This document shows, in pieces, positions 14,046 to 22,730 of a stretch of 28,759 nt of DNA. The position numbers and the translations under genes are program-made. Each line of letters opens with the position of its first letter. Within the stretch, counting starts at the first letter, position 1. This stretch comes from JADYYB01 sp964402985 (GTDB taxonomy: Bacteria > Pseudomonadota > Alphaproteobacteria > Rhizobiales > Kaistiaceae), in assembly GCA_964402985.1 (NCBI GenBank), contig CAYOET010000031.1, positions 1 to 28,759 on the forward strand. The letters run 5' to 3'. Under the pieces are notes generated by a model. That model made no database searches and was not told the DNA's origin. It saw nothing but the letters and a program-made list of their open reading frames with translations.

Positions 14046-14176
14046 GCCCCCCTCTCCCCGGCGGGGAGAGGGTTGGGGTGAGGGGGCTCCACCTCTCCGG
14101 AAACCTCGTTCGAACGCGCACTTTTCGGATAGACCTGTAACCCCTCACCCTAACCCTCTCCCTCTGGGAGAGGGGA
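14046..14176. repeat. Pair of REP-like inverted repeats downstream of recR
   Basis: Two related hairpins face each other about 90 bp apart. The first (14046-14086) pairs CCCTCTCCCC with GGGGAGAGGG and continues as TTGGGGTGAGGGG. The second (14141-14176) starts CCCCTCACCCTAACC and pairs CCCTCTCCC with GGGAGAGGG. The arrangement is like a BIME: non-coding, between two genes on the same strand. It may stop transcription or protect the upstream mRNA end. The 279-bp gap 13991-14269 holds nothing else I can support. Confidence 0.75.
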
Positions 14177-14269
14177 TGCGTCGCGTTTCCGGTGTGGCAA
14201 CCATCAGCCGAACGCGTCGCTTGCCGCCCTCCCGCACGGTCGTGACTCGCGCTACGCTTGCAGGGAGCG

Positions 14270-14914
14270 ATGGCCTTCGCCCTCGCGCGAAAGGCCCGCA
14301 TGACCTCCGCTGCCGACCCTCTCCTCGCCGCACTCCCCGAGATTCACCGCTACTGGTTCGGCGAACTCGGCGACCCCGACAAGATGGGCGAGGGCCAAGC
14401 CGAGCGCTGGTTCCGTCAGTCCGACGCCACCGACGAGGAGATCCGCGCCCGCTTCGGCGTCCTCCTCCGCCCGGCCGCGGAGCGCAACTGGAACGTCTCC
14501 GAGCTGACCCCGACCGAGCGTGTCGGCCTCGTCGTCCTTTTCGACCAGTTCCCGCGCAACCTCTTCCGCGTGACCGGCGAAGCCTTCGCCTATGACTGGC
14601 TTGCCCGCCAGCTCGCCGACGAAGCGCTCCGCGAGGACGACGACTACCACCCGCTCGAGCGCGTGTTCCTCTATCTCCCCTTCGAGCACAGCGAGACGAT
14701 GCCCGATCAGGACCGCGCCGTCGCCCTCTACACGGAGCTTCTCCGCGAGCGCGGCACCGCAAACCCCTTCTACAAGGCCGCGCTGGAATTCGCCGAGAAG
14801 CACCGCGTATTGATCGAGCGCTTCGGCCGCTTCCCCCACCGCAACGTCATGCTCGGCCGCGAGTCGACGCCGGAGGAGCTGGCGTTCCTCAAGGAACACG
14901 GCCGCGGGTACTGA
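14270..14914 (+). CDS. DUF924 family protein
   Basis: The 214-aa protein has the DUF924 signatures: IHRYWFGELGDPDKMG and AERWFRQSDATDEEIRARFG near the N-terminus, then GLVVLFDQFPRNLFR (about 79-93), YHPLERVFLYLPFEHSE, and FGRFPHRNVMLGRES near the end. The fold is an all-helical TPR-like repeat; molecular function is unknown. ATG 14270 follows GGGAG closely; an internal Met 10 codons on (14300) gives the more usual length and may be the real start. Confidence 0.9.
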   Translation: MAFALARKARMTSAADPLLAALPEIHRYWFGELGDPDKMGEGQAERWFRQSDATDEEIRARFGVLLRPAAERNWNVSELTPTERVGLVVLFDQFPRNLFRVTGEAFAYDWLARQLADEALREDDDYHPLERVFLYLPFEHSETMPDQDRAVALYTELLRERGTANPFYKAALEFAEKHRVLIERFGRFPHRNVMLGRESTPEELAFLKEHGRGY

Positions 14915-14941
14915 GCCGCTTCGCACCACTCCAATCGCCTC

Positions 14942-15058
14942 CCCGGCGAAAGCCGGGGTCCACGCGACGGTAGCGAACGGGCGCGGTCCCCCTGCGGGTC
15001 GGCGTCCGACGCCGAAGGCTCGCCAATCCTGATCGGGTGGACCCCGGCTTTCGCCGGG
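14942..15058. repeat. Perfect 22-bp inverted repeat between DUF924 and rmuC
   Basis: The 22-bp sequence at 14942-14963 (CCCGGCGAAAGCCGGGGTCC plus AC) is repeated exactly in reverse complement at 15037-15058. Each copy also contains its own hairpin (CCCGGC-GAAA-GCCGGG). The two convergent genes end on either side, so the element is well placed as a two-way transcription end. Confidence 0.75.
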
Positions 15059-15084
15059 AAGGCGGGACAGGAGAGGCGCGCGCC

Positions 15085-16323
15085 CTAGCTCCGCGTCGCG
15101 CGGAGGCTCACCGGACCGCCCTGCGGCCCGTCGCGGTCGAGAAGGTCGCCCTGTCGAGGACCCTCGCGTTCGATGAACTCGACCGGACGCGGCGGCGCCG
15201 CCCCCGGCTCGGGCCGCATCAGCTCCTCGAACTCCATCGCGCCGAACTTCTCGCCCTTGGCCGCGATCTTCCGGGTCGAGGTGGTGATCTCCTCGATGTC
15301 CTTCGACGCCTGGACGAAATGCGTGCGGAGATTGGTCACCCGGTCGTCCAGCCGCCGCACGTCGGCGACGAGCTTCAGCACCTCGTCGCGGATGAGATGC
15401 GCCTGCTCGCGCATCCGCGCGTCCTTGAGAAGCGCCTGCACCACCTGGATCGAGAGGAGAAGGAGCGAGGGCGACACGATCACCACGCGCGCCCGGTGCG
15501 CGTTCTGCACCACGTCCTCGAAATGCTCGTGCACGTCCGCGAAGATCGACTCCGACGGCACGAACATGAACGCCGTGTCGTGCGTCTCGCCGGGAATGAA
15601 ATAGCGCTCGGCGATCGCCTGGAGATGGGTCTGCATGTCGCGCCGGAAGCGCGCCTGCGCCGCGCGCAGCGCCTCGGGGTTCTCGGCCGCCCGGATCGCG
15701 TTCCACGCCTCGAGCGGGAATTTAGCGTCGATCACCAGCCCCGGCGCGCCGTTGGGCAGCGGGATCAGGCAGTCCGGCCGCCTTCCGTTGGAGAGCGTCG
15801 CCTGGAACTCGAAGGTCCCCATCGGCAGCCCGTCCTTGATGATCGTCTCCATCCGCCCCTGGCCGAACGCGCCACGCGTCTGCTTGTTGGCGAGGATCTG
15901 CTGCAGCCCGACCACCTCGGAGGAGAGCGCAGTGATGTTGCGTTGCGCGGTGTCGATCACCGCCAGCCGCTCGTATAGTTTGGAGAGCCCGGCATCGGTG
16001 TGGCGGCTGGTCTCGGTCATCGTCGAGCCGAGCTTGTGGGTGAGCCCGTCGAGCCGCTCCGACACGTTGCGCGACAGCTCCGACTGCCGCTGCGAGAGGA
16101 CCTCGGCCATCGCCTTGACCCGCCCGCTCATCTCGCCCTGCGACTGCAGGACCTCGCCGATCCGCTGCTCCATCTCGGCGGCCCGCTCGGCGCCCGCCTG
16201 CCCGTTCCGCCGGCTCCGCGCGAGCAGGATGAGAAGGACGAGGACCAGCGCCGCGGCGGCGCCGGCCACGGCCTCGACAGCGGTGACGGGATACCCGCCC
16301 ACGACGAGAAGAATCTGATGCAT
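15085..16323 (-). CDS. rmuC: DNA recombination protein RmuC
   Basis: The 412-aa product has one N-terminal membrane segment (about 5-30), a long coiled coil with heptad-like EVLSQRQSELSRNVSERL (about 45-130), and the RmuC nuclease-fold domain. Key parts are ANKQTRGAFGQGRMETII, GLVIDAKFPLEAW and AFMFVPSESIFADVHE, followed by VSPSLLLLSIQVVQALL. The family limits inversion and other rearrangements at inverted repeats. The start at ATG 16323 puts the membrane segment at the N-terminus; the longer frame to 16359 crosses a possible LexA box and is less likely. Confidence 0.93.
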   Translation of the reverse strand: MHQILLVVGGYPVTAVEAVAGAAAALVLVLLILLARSRRNGQAGAERAAEMEQRIGEVLQSQGEMSGRVKAMAEVLSQRQSELSRNVSERLDGLTHKLGSTMTETSRHTDAGLSKLYERLAVIDTAQRNITALSSEVVGLQQILANKQTRGAFGQGRMETIIKDGLPMGTFEFQATLSNGRRPDCLIPLPNGAPGLVIDAKFPLEAWNAIRAAENPEALRAAQARFRRDMQTHLQAIAERYFIPGETHDTAFMFVPSESIFADVHEHFEDVVQNAHRARVVIVSPSLLLLSIQVVQALLKDARMREQAHLIRDEVLKLVADVRRLDDRVTNLRTHFVQASKDIEEITTSTRKIAAKGEKFGAMEFEELMRPEPGAAPPRPVEFIEREGPRQGDLLDRDGPQGGPVSLRATRS

Positions 16324-16353
16324 CGCGCCGAGCGTATCTGATTCGCCGCTTGT

Positions 16354-16368
16354 GTACAAAACAAGAAC
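16354..16368 (-). promoter_or_regulatory. Possible LexA (SOS) box upstream of rmuC
   Basis: On the minus strand the sequence reads GTTC-N7-GTAC, one mismatch from the alphaproteobacterial SOS box GTTC-N7-GTTC. It ends about 30 bp before the rmuC start, inside a plausible promoter (TTGTTT, 17 bp, TCAGAT). It could also affect ridA on the other strand. A one-mismatch 8-base match can be chance. Confidence 0.35.
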
Positions 16369-16432
16369 ACGGCAAGCTGGACAAGCTGCAACCGGGCGCT
16401 AGCTATTCTCGGGACAGCCGAAGGGAGACCAC

Positions 16433-16831
16433 ATGTCCGAAGTCCGCTTTCTCAGCCCGGAAACCATGCACCGCAACCCCGCCTACAGCCAGGCCGTGGT
16501 CATTCCCGTCGGTCGAAGCATCGTGGTCGTGGGCGGTCAGAACGCCGTCGACCGCGACGGCAAAATCGTCGGCAAGGACATCGCCGCGCAGACGACGCAG
16601 GCGCTCGACAATCTCGAGAAGGCGCTCGCCGCCGCCGGCTGCGGCCTCCGCGACATCGTCAAGGTCTCGATCCACATCCTCGCCGGCCAGGATATCCGCG
16701 CCGGCTTCGGGGCGTGGGCGGCGAAAGCCAAGGGCATCCCCCACCCGCCTGCGGTGACCGGCATCTTCGTCTCCGCGCTCGCCCATCCCGACTTCCTGGT
16801 CGAGATCGAGGCCCTGGCGGTGGTGCCATGA
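16433..16831 (+). CDS. RidA/YjgF-family protein lacking the catalytic arginine
   Basis: The 132-aa product is a RidA-fold protein: VVVGGQNAVDRDGKIVG, then QTTQALDNLEKALAAAGC, DIVKVSIHIL, and the end VEIEALAVV. In true RidA a conserved Arg in the P-x-R-T/S-x-V block binds the imine/enamine substrate. Here that block reads PHPPAVTGIFVSAL (about residues 103-116), with no Arg. It is therefore probably not a standard 2-iminobutanoate deaminase but one of the other Rid subfamilies. The ribosome-binding site AAGGGAGA is good. Its stop overlaps the next start by four bases. Confidence 0.88.
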   Translation: MSEVRFLSPETMHRNPAYSQAVVIPVGRSIVVVGGQNAVDRDGKIVGKDIAAQTTQALDNLEKALAAAGCGLRDIVKVSIHILAGQDIRAGFGAWAAKAKGIPHPPAVTGIFVSALAHPDFLVEIEALAVVP

Positions 16832-17097
16832 GCGCGACCGACACCGCGCGGAAGCCGAGCGCGGAGCGCCTGACCCGCGCGCTCCAGCCGATGCCCGACT
16901 TCGTGCGGGCCGCCCTGGCCTCCCGCCGCCTGTCCGGCAGGTACGACGAGCGCCCCGCCTACCAGCGCAACGACTATCTGAGCTGGATCAACCGCGCCAA
17001 GCGCGACGACACCAAGGCCAAACGCCTCAAGCAGATGCTCGACGAACTCTCCACCGGCGGCGTCTACATGGGCATGCGCTGGAACGGCGGGGAGTAG
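16828..17097 (+). CDS. YdeI/OmpD-associated-type small protein
   Basis: The 89-aa product starts at ATG 16828, overlapping the RidA-like stop as ATGA, so the pair is coupled. ALQPMPDFVRAALASR, then YQRNDYLSWINRAKRDDTKAKRLKQMLDEL (residues 45-74), is the pattern of the C-terminal YdeI/OmdA domain (bacteriocin-protection family, PF13376). Full-length members carry an extra N-terminal domain that is absent here. The biochemical role is unknown. Confidence 0.8.
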   Translation: MSATDTARKPSAERLTRALQPMPDFVRAALASRRLSGRYDERPAYQRNDYLSWINRAKRDDTKAKRLKQMLDELSTGGVYMGMRWNGGE

Positions 17098-17103
17098 CTG
17101 GGA

Positions 17104-17790
17104 CTATTGAGACCCCCTCGGCGGGCGGCGTTTGAGCAGCATCTCCCTGATCGCCTTAAGTTTCTCGTCCATGCCCGGAAACTTGAACGTGCCGTTCCTG
17201 TCGACGAGGTCGGACCAGAACCGGATACGCTTGGTCGGCTGCGGCAGGGGCCGGTCTTGGTGGTTGAACTCCCGCTCGAAATAGTCGTCGAGATCGGTGC
17301 CGTAGTAGATCACGTCGGTCTGGTAGACCGAGAAGACCGGGTTCCCTGCTTCGTGCGGTTCAGCGGGAAGGTAACGGTGGCCAAAAAGCGGGATCAGCTT
17401 GGGCGCGTTCCGGAGGATCTCAGCCAGCGCCTCCGCGCGCGCCGCGGGCACTTCGGGGCTCGCGCCCCAATCCGGCCACCACAGGCCGTTCTCGACGTCG
17501 AACAGGATGCTCTCGAACGGCCACCCCAACATCTGCCGGATATGCTTCTCGTCCGTACGCCAGTCCCAGCCAAGGACGGGCCGGCGATCGCGGAAGAGGG
17601 TGACGAGGTCGGGCGGGAAGACGAGATCGTATTTCTCCTGCGCGGCGTCGAGCTCCGACTGAGTGTAGCCCTCGGCCCAGAGCCGGCCTTCCGTGAGGCG
17701 CTCTCGCATGAAGTCGCTGATAATCGGCTCGCCGACCACCGTCACCTTGATGCGCGGCGGACTCGGTGGCTTCTCGTCGTTCTTGGACAT
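17104..17790 (-). CDS. SMI1/KNR4-like protein
   Basis: The 228-aa product has the SUKH/SMI1 pattern: a start SELDAAQEKYDLVFPPDLVTLF (about 44-65), GWDWRTDEKHIRQMLGWPFESILFD, and LIPLFGHRYLPAEP followed by NPVFSVYQTDVIYYGTDLDDY. SUKH proteins often act as immunity proteins or protein-interaction modules, but no toxin gene is nearby and solitary versions are common. It is convergent with the RidA/YdeI pair and divergent from def. No signal peptide is seen. Confidence 0.8.
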   Translation of the reverse strand: MSKNDEKPPSPPRIKVTVVGEPIISDFMRERLTEGRLWAEGYTQSELDAAQEKYDLVFPPDLVTLFRDRRPVLGWDWRTDEKHIRQMLGWPFESILFDVENGLWWPDWGASPEVPAARAEALAEILRNAPKLIPLFGHRYLPAEPHEAGNPVFSVYQTDVIYYGTDLDDYFEREFNHQDRPLPQPTKRIRFWSDLVDRNGTFKFPGMDEKLKAIREMLLKRRPPRGSQ

Positions 17791-17944
17791 TCACTCCCTC
17801 GGGAACTGTCAAGCCCGCCGAACCGAAGGCGGGGCAGTCGTGAGGTCATACCTTTCCGGGCCGTCGCCGTCTTGCCCGGCCGCCGACCCATTCCCGGGCG
17901 CATTGCCGGCACCGCGGCATGCCGCCCCGAAGTGCCCGGAATGG

Positions 17945-17973
17945 TTGACGTTCGGATGGCCAAATCATATCTG
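17945..17973 (+). promoter_or_regulatory. def promoter, predicts a leaderless mRNA
   Basis: TTGACG (17945-17950) and TATCTG (17968-17973) are separated by 17 bp. Only six bases separate the -10 element from the ATG at 17980, so transcription should begin at or beside the start codon. This agrees with the absence of any ribosome-binding site. Confidence 0.6.
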
Positions 17974-17979
17974 ACTCAC

Positions 17980-18516
17980 ATGGCCACCAAGCTCGACCTC
18001 ATCACGCTCCCCGACAAGCTCCTTCGCAAGAAGAGCGCGCCGGTCGAGCGCGTCGACGACGATCTGCGCAAGTTCCTGGACGACATGCTCCTCACCATGT
18101 ACGAGGCGCCCGGCATCGGGCTCGCCGCCGTGCAGGTCGCCGTGCCGCGCCGGATCGTCACCATCGACGTCGTCAACAAGGAAGAGGATCGCGAGGTCCA
18201 GGACCCGATCTTCCTCATCAACCCCGAGATCCTCTGGCGCTCCGACGAGCGCTCCACCGAAGAGGAGGGCTGCCTCTCGATCCCCGACTTTTACGCCGAG
18301 GTCGAGCGGCCCGCTTCGCTGCGCGTCGGCTATGTCGACCGCGAGGGACGCAAGCAGGAGATGGCGGCCGAAGGGCTGCTCGCGCGCTGCATCCAGCACG
18401 AGATCGACCACCTCGACGGCAAGCTCTTCATCGACCTCATGTCGAAACTGAAGCGCGACATGGTCGTGAAGAAGTTCACCAAGGCCGCCCGCGAGGGCAC
18501 CAAGCCCGTATTCTGA
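17980..18516 (+). CDS. def: Peptide deformylase
   Basis: The 178-aa enzyme removes the formyl group from new proteins. All three motifs are intact: GIGLAAVQ (45-52), EGCLS with metal ligand Cys98 (96-100), and QHEIDHLDG with His140, Glu141 and His144. ATG 17980 gives the usual N-terminus (ATKLDLITLPDKLL). The upstream open frame lacks family character. fmt follows after 19 bp, making the usual def-fmt unit, with truA after it. Confidence 0.96.
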   Translation: MATKLDLITLPDKLLRKKSAPVERVDDDLRKFLDDMLLTMYEAPGIGLAAVQVAVPRRIVTIDVVNKEEDREVQDPIFLINPEILWRSDERSTEEEGCLSIPDFYAEVERPASLRVGYVDREGRKQEMAAEGLLARCIQHEIDHLDGKLFIDLMSKLKRDMVVKKFTKAAREGTKPVF

Positions 18517-18535
18517 CCGCGAAGGCGGAACGCCG

Positions 18536-19468
18536 ATGACGCTCCGCCTGGTCTTCATGGGGACGCCGGATTTCGCGGTCCCCGCGCTCACCGAGATCGT
18601 CGGTGGGGGCCACGAGGTCGCGGCGGTCTACACCCAGCCGCCACGCCCCGCCGGCCGCGGCATGGCCGAGCGGAAGTCGCCCGTCCACCTCGCCGCCGAG
18701 CGCTTCCGCCTTCCGGTGCTGACGCCGGCCTCACTAAGGACGCCCGAGGCCCAGGCCGCCTTCGCCGCCCATGACGCGGACGCCGCCGTGGTCGTCGCCT
18801 ACGGCCTCATCCTCCCCCGGCCGATCCTCGACGCCCCGCGCGAGGGCGCCTTCAACCTCCACGGCTCGCTCCTCCCGCGCTGGCGCGGCGCGGCGCCCAT
18901 CCAGCGCGCGGTGATGGCGGGGGACCGCGAGACCGGCGTCGCGGTGATGAAGATGGAAGCCGGCCTCGACACCGGCCCGGTCGCGATGGAGGAGCGCGTC
19001 GCCATCGGCCCCGACGAAACGACGGGCGAGCTCCACGACCGCCTCGCCCGCCTCGGCGCCGACCTCATGGTCCGCGCGCTGGCGGCGCTTGCGAAGGGCG
19101 TCCTCGACCTCAGGCCGCAATCGCCCGAGGGCGTGACCTACGCCAGGAAGATCGCCAACGAGGAGACCCGGATCGACTGGTCGCGCCCGGCGGCCGAGAT
19201 CCACAACCGCATCCGCGGCCTCTCGCCCGCGCCCGGCGCCTGGACCGAGATGCGCCTCGGCGACGCCCCGCCCGAGCGCGTGAAGATTCTCCGCTCGACT
19301 CTCGGCGGCGCGAGCGGCGCTGCCGGCTCCGTCCTCGACGGCCAGCTCACCGTCGGGGCAGGCGAGGGCTCGGTCCGTCTCCTCACCCTGCAGCGCGCCG
19401 GCGGCAAGCCGTTGCCGGCCGACGAGTTCCTGCGCGGCCTCCGCTCGGCGGTCCCGAGCTTCGCATGA
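18536..19468 (+). CDS. fmt: Methionyl-tRNA formyltransferase
   Basis: The 310-aa enzyme formylates initiator Met-tRNA. Its N-terminal domain has LVFMGTPDFAVPALTEI at the start, the catalytic set Asn107, His109 and Asp145, and SLLPRWRGAAPIQ (111-123). The C-terminal tRNA-binding domain starts near 205 with TYARKIANEETRIDWSRPA and includes IRGLSPAPGAWT. Length is normal. It sits between def and truA on the same strand. Confidence 0.97.
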   Translation: MTLRLVFMGTPDFAVPALTEIVGGGHEVAAVYTQPPRPAGRGMAERKSPVHLAAERFRLPVLTPASLRTPEAQAAFAAHDADAAVVVAYGLILPRPILDAPREGAFNLHGSLLPRWRGAAPIQRAVMAGDRETGVAVMKMEAGLDTGPVAMEERVAIGPDETTGELHDRLARLGADLMVRALAALAKGVLDLRPQSPEGVTYARKIANEETRIDWSRPAAEIHNRIRGLSPAPGAWTEMRLGDAPPERVKILRSTLGGASGAAGSVLDGQLTVGAGEGSVRLLTLQRAGGKPLPADEFLRGLRSAVPSFA

Positions 19469-19503
19469 CCGCGCTTCTCGACTCCTTCTCCGGGCGGTGA
19501 GCC

Positions 19504-20241
<738 letters not shown>

Positions 20242-20275
20242 GGCGCGAGAACGGGTCGGGAGCAGCTCCAATCCT

Positions 20276-20446
20276 AACCTCCCCCTTGGGGGGAGGTCGA
20301 CGGTGCGTGGGCTTTGCCCGAGTAGTTTGGGGTGGGGGTAGCGGGCGAAGCCCGCGTTCCTTCCGTTACCCCCAGCGCATCTTCCGGCTCACCCCCTCCC
20401 GAAACCGCAGCGCGGTTTCGACCTCCCCGCAAGGGGGAGGTTGAGT
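20276..20446. repeat. Complex inverted repeat between truA and dapE
   Basis: The element is bounded by CCTCCCCCTTGGGGGGAGG at one end and CCTCCCC-GCAA-GGGGGAGG at the other. Smaller hairpins lie within (GCGGGCGAAGCCCGC; AAACCGCAGCGCGGTTT). Genes on both sides converge here, so it can end transcription in both directions. It is a REP-like non-coding element of a different sequence family from those after recR and DUF924. Confidence 0.75.
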
Positions 20447-20463
20447 TTAGGAGCGACCCCGTC

Positions 20464-21657
20464 TCAATTCATATCCCTAGCCGGATAGGCCAGCTCAAGC
20501 AGCTTCCCAAAAATCCGCGTCAGCGCTTCGAGCTCCGCCACCGGGATGTTCTCGTCGACCTGGTGCATGGTTGTCCCGACCGGGCCGAACTCGACCACCG
20601 GGCAGTAGTCCTTGATGAAGCGCGCGTCCGAGGTTCCGCCGCCGGTCGACAGCGCCGGGCGCCTGCCGGTCACCGACTCGATCGCCGCCGAGATCGCGCC
20701 GATCACCACCTCCGACCGCGTCAGGAACACCTCGCTCGTCATCGGCTCGTAGGTCAGCCGGTAGGCGCCCTTGCCTGCGCCGCCAGCGGCCGCCGCATCG
20801 AGCCGCGCCTCGACCCACTTGGTCAGGGTCGGATAGCTCCAGCGATCGTTGAAGCGGACGTTGAACTTGGCCGTCGCCCGGGCCGGGATCACGTTGAACG
20901 CGGCGTTGCCGACGTCGACCGATGTAACCTCGAGATTCGAGGCCGGAAAATGCTCCGTCCCCGCATCGAGCTTCTCCGCCGTGAGCGCGGCCAGAAACTT
21001 GATCAGCCGCGGCAGCGGATTGTCGGCGCGCTCGGGATAGGCGACGTGGCCCTGCTTGCCGGTCACCTCGATCGTGCCCGAGAGGCTGCCGCGTCGCCCG
21101 ATCTTGATCCCGTCGCCGAGCGTCTCGACCGAGGTCGGCTCGCCCACCACGCAGGCGTCGAAGCGATGCCCGCGCTCGGCCGCCCACTTCACGAGCTTCG
21201 CCGTGCCGTTGACGGCCTTGCCCTCCTCGTCGCCGGTGATGAGGAAGGAGAGCGTGCCGCCGCCCTTGAGCCCGCCCGCGCGGACGAAATCGATCGCCGC
21301 CGAAGCGAACGCCGCGACGCTGCCCTTCATGTCGACGGCGCCGCGGCCGTAGAGCCGCCCGTTCGCGATCTCGCCCGCGAAGGGCGGATGCGTCCACGCC
21401 GCCCCATCGCCCGGCGGCACCACGTCGGTATGCCCTGCGTAGACGAAATGCGGTCCGCCGCTCCCGATCGTCGCGAACAAATTCTCGACCGCATAGGTGC
21501 CCGGGTCGGAGAACACCGGCCGCTCGACCATGAACCCCGCCCCGCTCAGCAGCCGCTCGAGATAGGCGAGCGCCCCGCCTTCATCGGGCGTGACCGAGCG
21601 GCAGCGGATCAGAGCCTGCGCGATGGCGATCGGGTCGGTGGCGTCGGTCTTGGACAT
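20464..21657 (-). CDS. dapE: Succinyl-diaminopimelate desuccinylase
   Basis: The 397-aa M20 peptidase-family enzyme acts in lysine and meso-diaminopimelate synthesis. Ligand motifs: FVYAGHTDVVPPGD with His76 and Asp78, GRGAVDMKGSVAAF with Asp109, and TGDEEGKAVNGT with the catalytic Glu144 and ligand Glu145. Substrate-side motifs IKIGRRGSLSG, STGGGTSDARFI and MHQVDENIPVAELE are present. ATG 21657 gives the standard N-terminus; a Met 11 codons upstream is possible. Confidence 0.96.
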   Translation of the reverse strand: MSKTDATDPIAIAQALIRCRSVTPDEGGALAYLERLLSGAGFMVERPVFSDPGTYAVENLFATIGSGGPHFVYAGHTDVVPPGDGAAWTHPPFAGEIANGRLYGRGAVDMKGSVAAFASAAIDFVRAGGLKGGGTLSFLITGDEEGKAVNGTAKLVKWAAERGHRFDACVVGEPTSVETLGDGIKIGRRGSLSGTIEVTGKQGHVAYPERADNPLPRLIKFLAALTAEKLDAGTEHFPASNLEVTSVDVGNAAFNVIPARATAKFNVRFNDRWSYPTLTKWVEARLDAAAAGGAGKGAYRLTYEPMTSEVFLTRSEVVIGAISAAIESVTGRRPALSTGGGTSDARFIKDYCPVVEFGPVGTTMHQVDENIPVAELEALTRIFGKLLELAYPARDMN

Positions 21658-21825
21658 CGTGAGGCTGAAAGGGAGAGAGTGGTGGGACAAGCGCGTCCGG
21701 CGCGGTCAGCGCCGGTTCACGCGGAAGCCGTTATCATATAGCGTCGCCCGGCGCGCGCATCCGAGCGCGATGCTCCCCCGCGGCTCCGAACGACGCGGAT
21801 CCTTCGACGGCCCCCACAGGACGAG

Positions 21826-22440
21826 ATGACCGGCAGCCCCAAGCTCGTTCTCGCCTCGGGTTCGCCGCGCCGCCTTCAGCTCCTGGCGCAAATCGGCATC
21901 GTGCCGGCGAGCGTCGCTCCGGTCGAGATCGACGAGACCCCGCGCCGCGCCGAGCTGCCGCGCCAGCTCGCGCTCCGCCTCGCCGAGGAGAAGGCCCGCG
22001 CTGCCCTCGCGGCTTCGCCGGCCGAAGCTGCCGCGCCGTCCTACATCCTCGCCGCCGACACGGTGGTCGCGGTCGGCCGCCGCATCCTCCCCAAGGCCGA
22101 GACGGAGGCGGAGGCCGTGGCATGCCTGAAGCTCCTCTCCGGCCGTGCCCACCGCGTCTACACCGCCATCTGCCTGGTCACGCCAGGAGGCGAGATCCGC
22201 CCGCGCCTCGCCGAGACCCGCGTCCACATCAAGCGCCTCTCACGAGCCGAGGAGGAGAGCTACCTCGCCTCGGGCGAGTGGCGTGGCAAGGCCGGCGGCT
22301 ACGCCATCCAGGGCCTCGCCGCCGCCTTCGTCGCCCAGCTCAGCGGCTCCTATTCGAACGTCGTCGGCCTCCCCCTCTACGAGACCGTGTCCCTTCTTGC
22401 GGGTGAGGGCTTTCCGGTCCATCTGAATTGGACCGGCTGA
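21826..22440 (+). CDS. maf: Maf-family nucleoside triphosphate pyrophosphatase
   Basis: The 204-aa product has the Maf pattern: LVLASGSPRRLQLLAQIGI at the start, the acidic catalytic residue Asp78 in ILAADTVVAVGR, then HRVYTAICLVTPGGE, and GGYAIQGLAAAFV with SYSNVVGLPLYET near the end. Maf enzymes hydrolyse nucleoside triphosphates, often modified ones, and are tied to division arrest. A start with an AGGAC site 5 bp upstream is used. yacG follows 14 bp after the stop. Confidence 0.93.
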   Translation: MTGSPKLVLASGSPRRLQLLAQIGIVPASVAPVEIDETPRRAELPRQLALRLAEEKARAALAASPAEAAAPSYILAADTVVAVGRRILPKAETEAEAVACLKLLSGRAHRVYTAICLVTPGGEIRPRLAETRVHIKRLSRAEEESYLASGEWRGKAGGYAIQGLAAAFVAQLSGSYSNVVGLPLYETVSLLAGEGFPVHLNWTG

Positions 22441-22454
22441 GGAGCGGGAACGGC

Positions 22455-22721
22455 ATGGCGGAGCGGAAGGGCAAGGGCGGCACGAGCCGGGCGAAGGAGA
22501 TTCGCCCCTGTCCGATCTGCGGCAAGCCCGCCGAGCCCGACTTCTACCCGTTCTGCTCGCGCCGCTGCACCGACATCGATCTCAACCGCTGGCTCTCCGG
22601 CGGCTACGCCATCCCGGTCAAGCCCGAGGAAGAAGAGGACGCGTCGCAGGACGAGGCCGAAAGCGTGCCGCGCTCACCCGTCAAGCCGGGCAGCGACGAA
22701 GGCGGCGGCCGGTTGAACTGA
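22455..22721 (+). CDS. yacG: DNA gyrase inhibitor YacG
   Basis: The 88-aa protein has the four zinc-binding cysteines in PCPICGKP (Cys19, Cys22) and FCSRRC (Cys34, Cys38), followed by the family-typical DIDLNRWLSGGYAIP. The acidic C-terminal tail is also normal. YacG binds GyrB and blocks DNA binding. I chose ATG 22455 because GAGGAGCGG lies at the right distance; a TTG at 22428 overlaps maf and is less likely. Some related genomes carry an RNase E/G gene between maf and yacG (from memory); none is present here. Confidence 0.92.
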   Translation: MAERKGKGGTSRAKEIRPCPICGKPAEPDFYPFCSRRCTDIDLNRWLSGGYAIPVKPEEEEDASQDEAESVPRSPVKPGSDEGGGRLN

Positions 22722-22730
22722 GCGCGCGGC

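Noticed and set aside
17104..17790. Immunity protein of a toxin system
   Set aside because: The SMI1/KNR4-like fold is used by immunity proteins, but no toxin or secretion gene is adjacent, so no such system is claimed.
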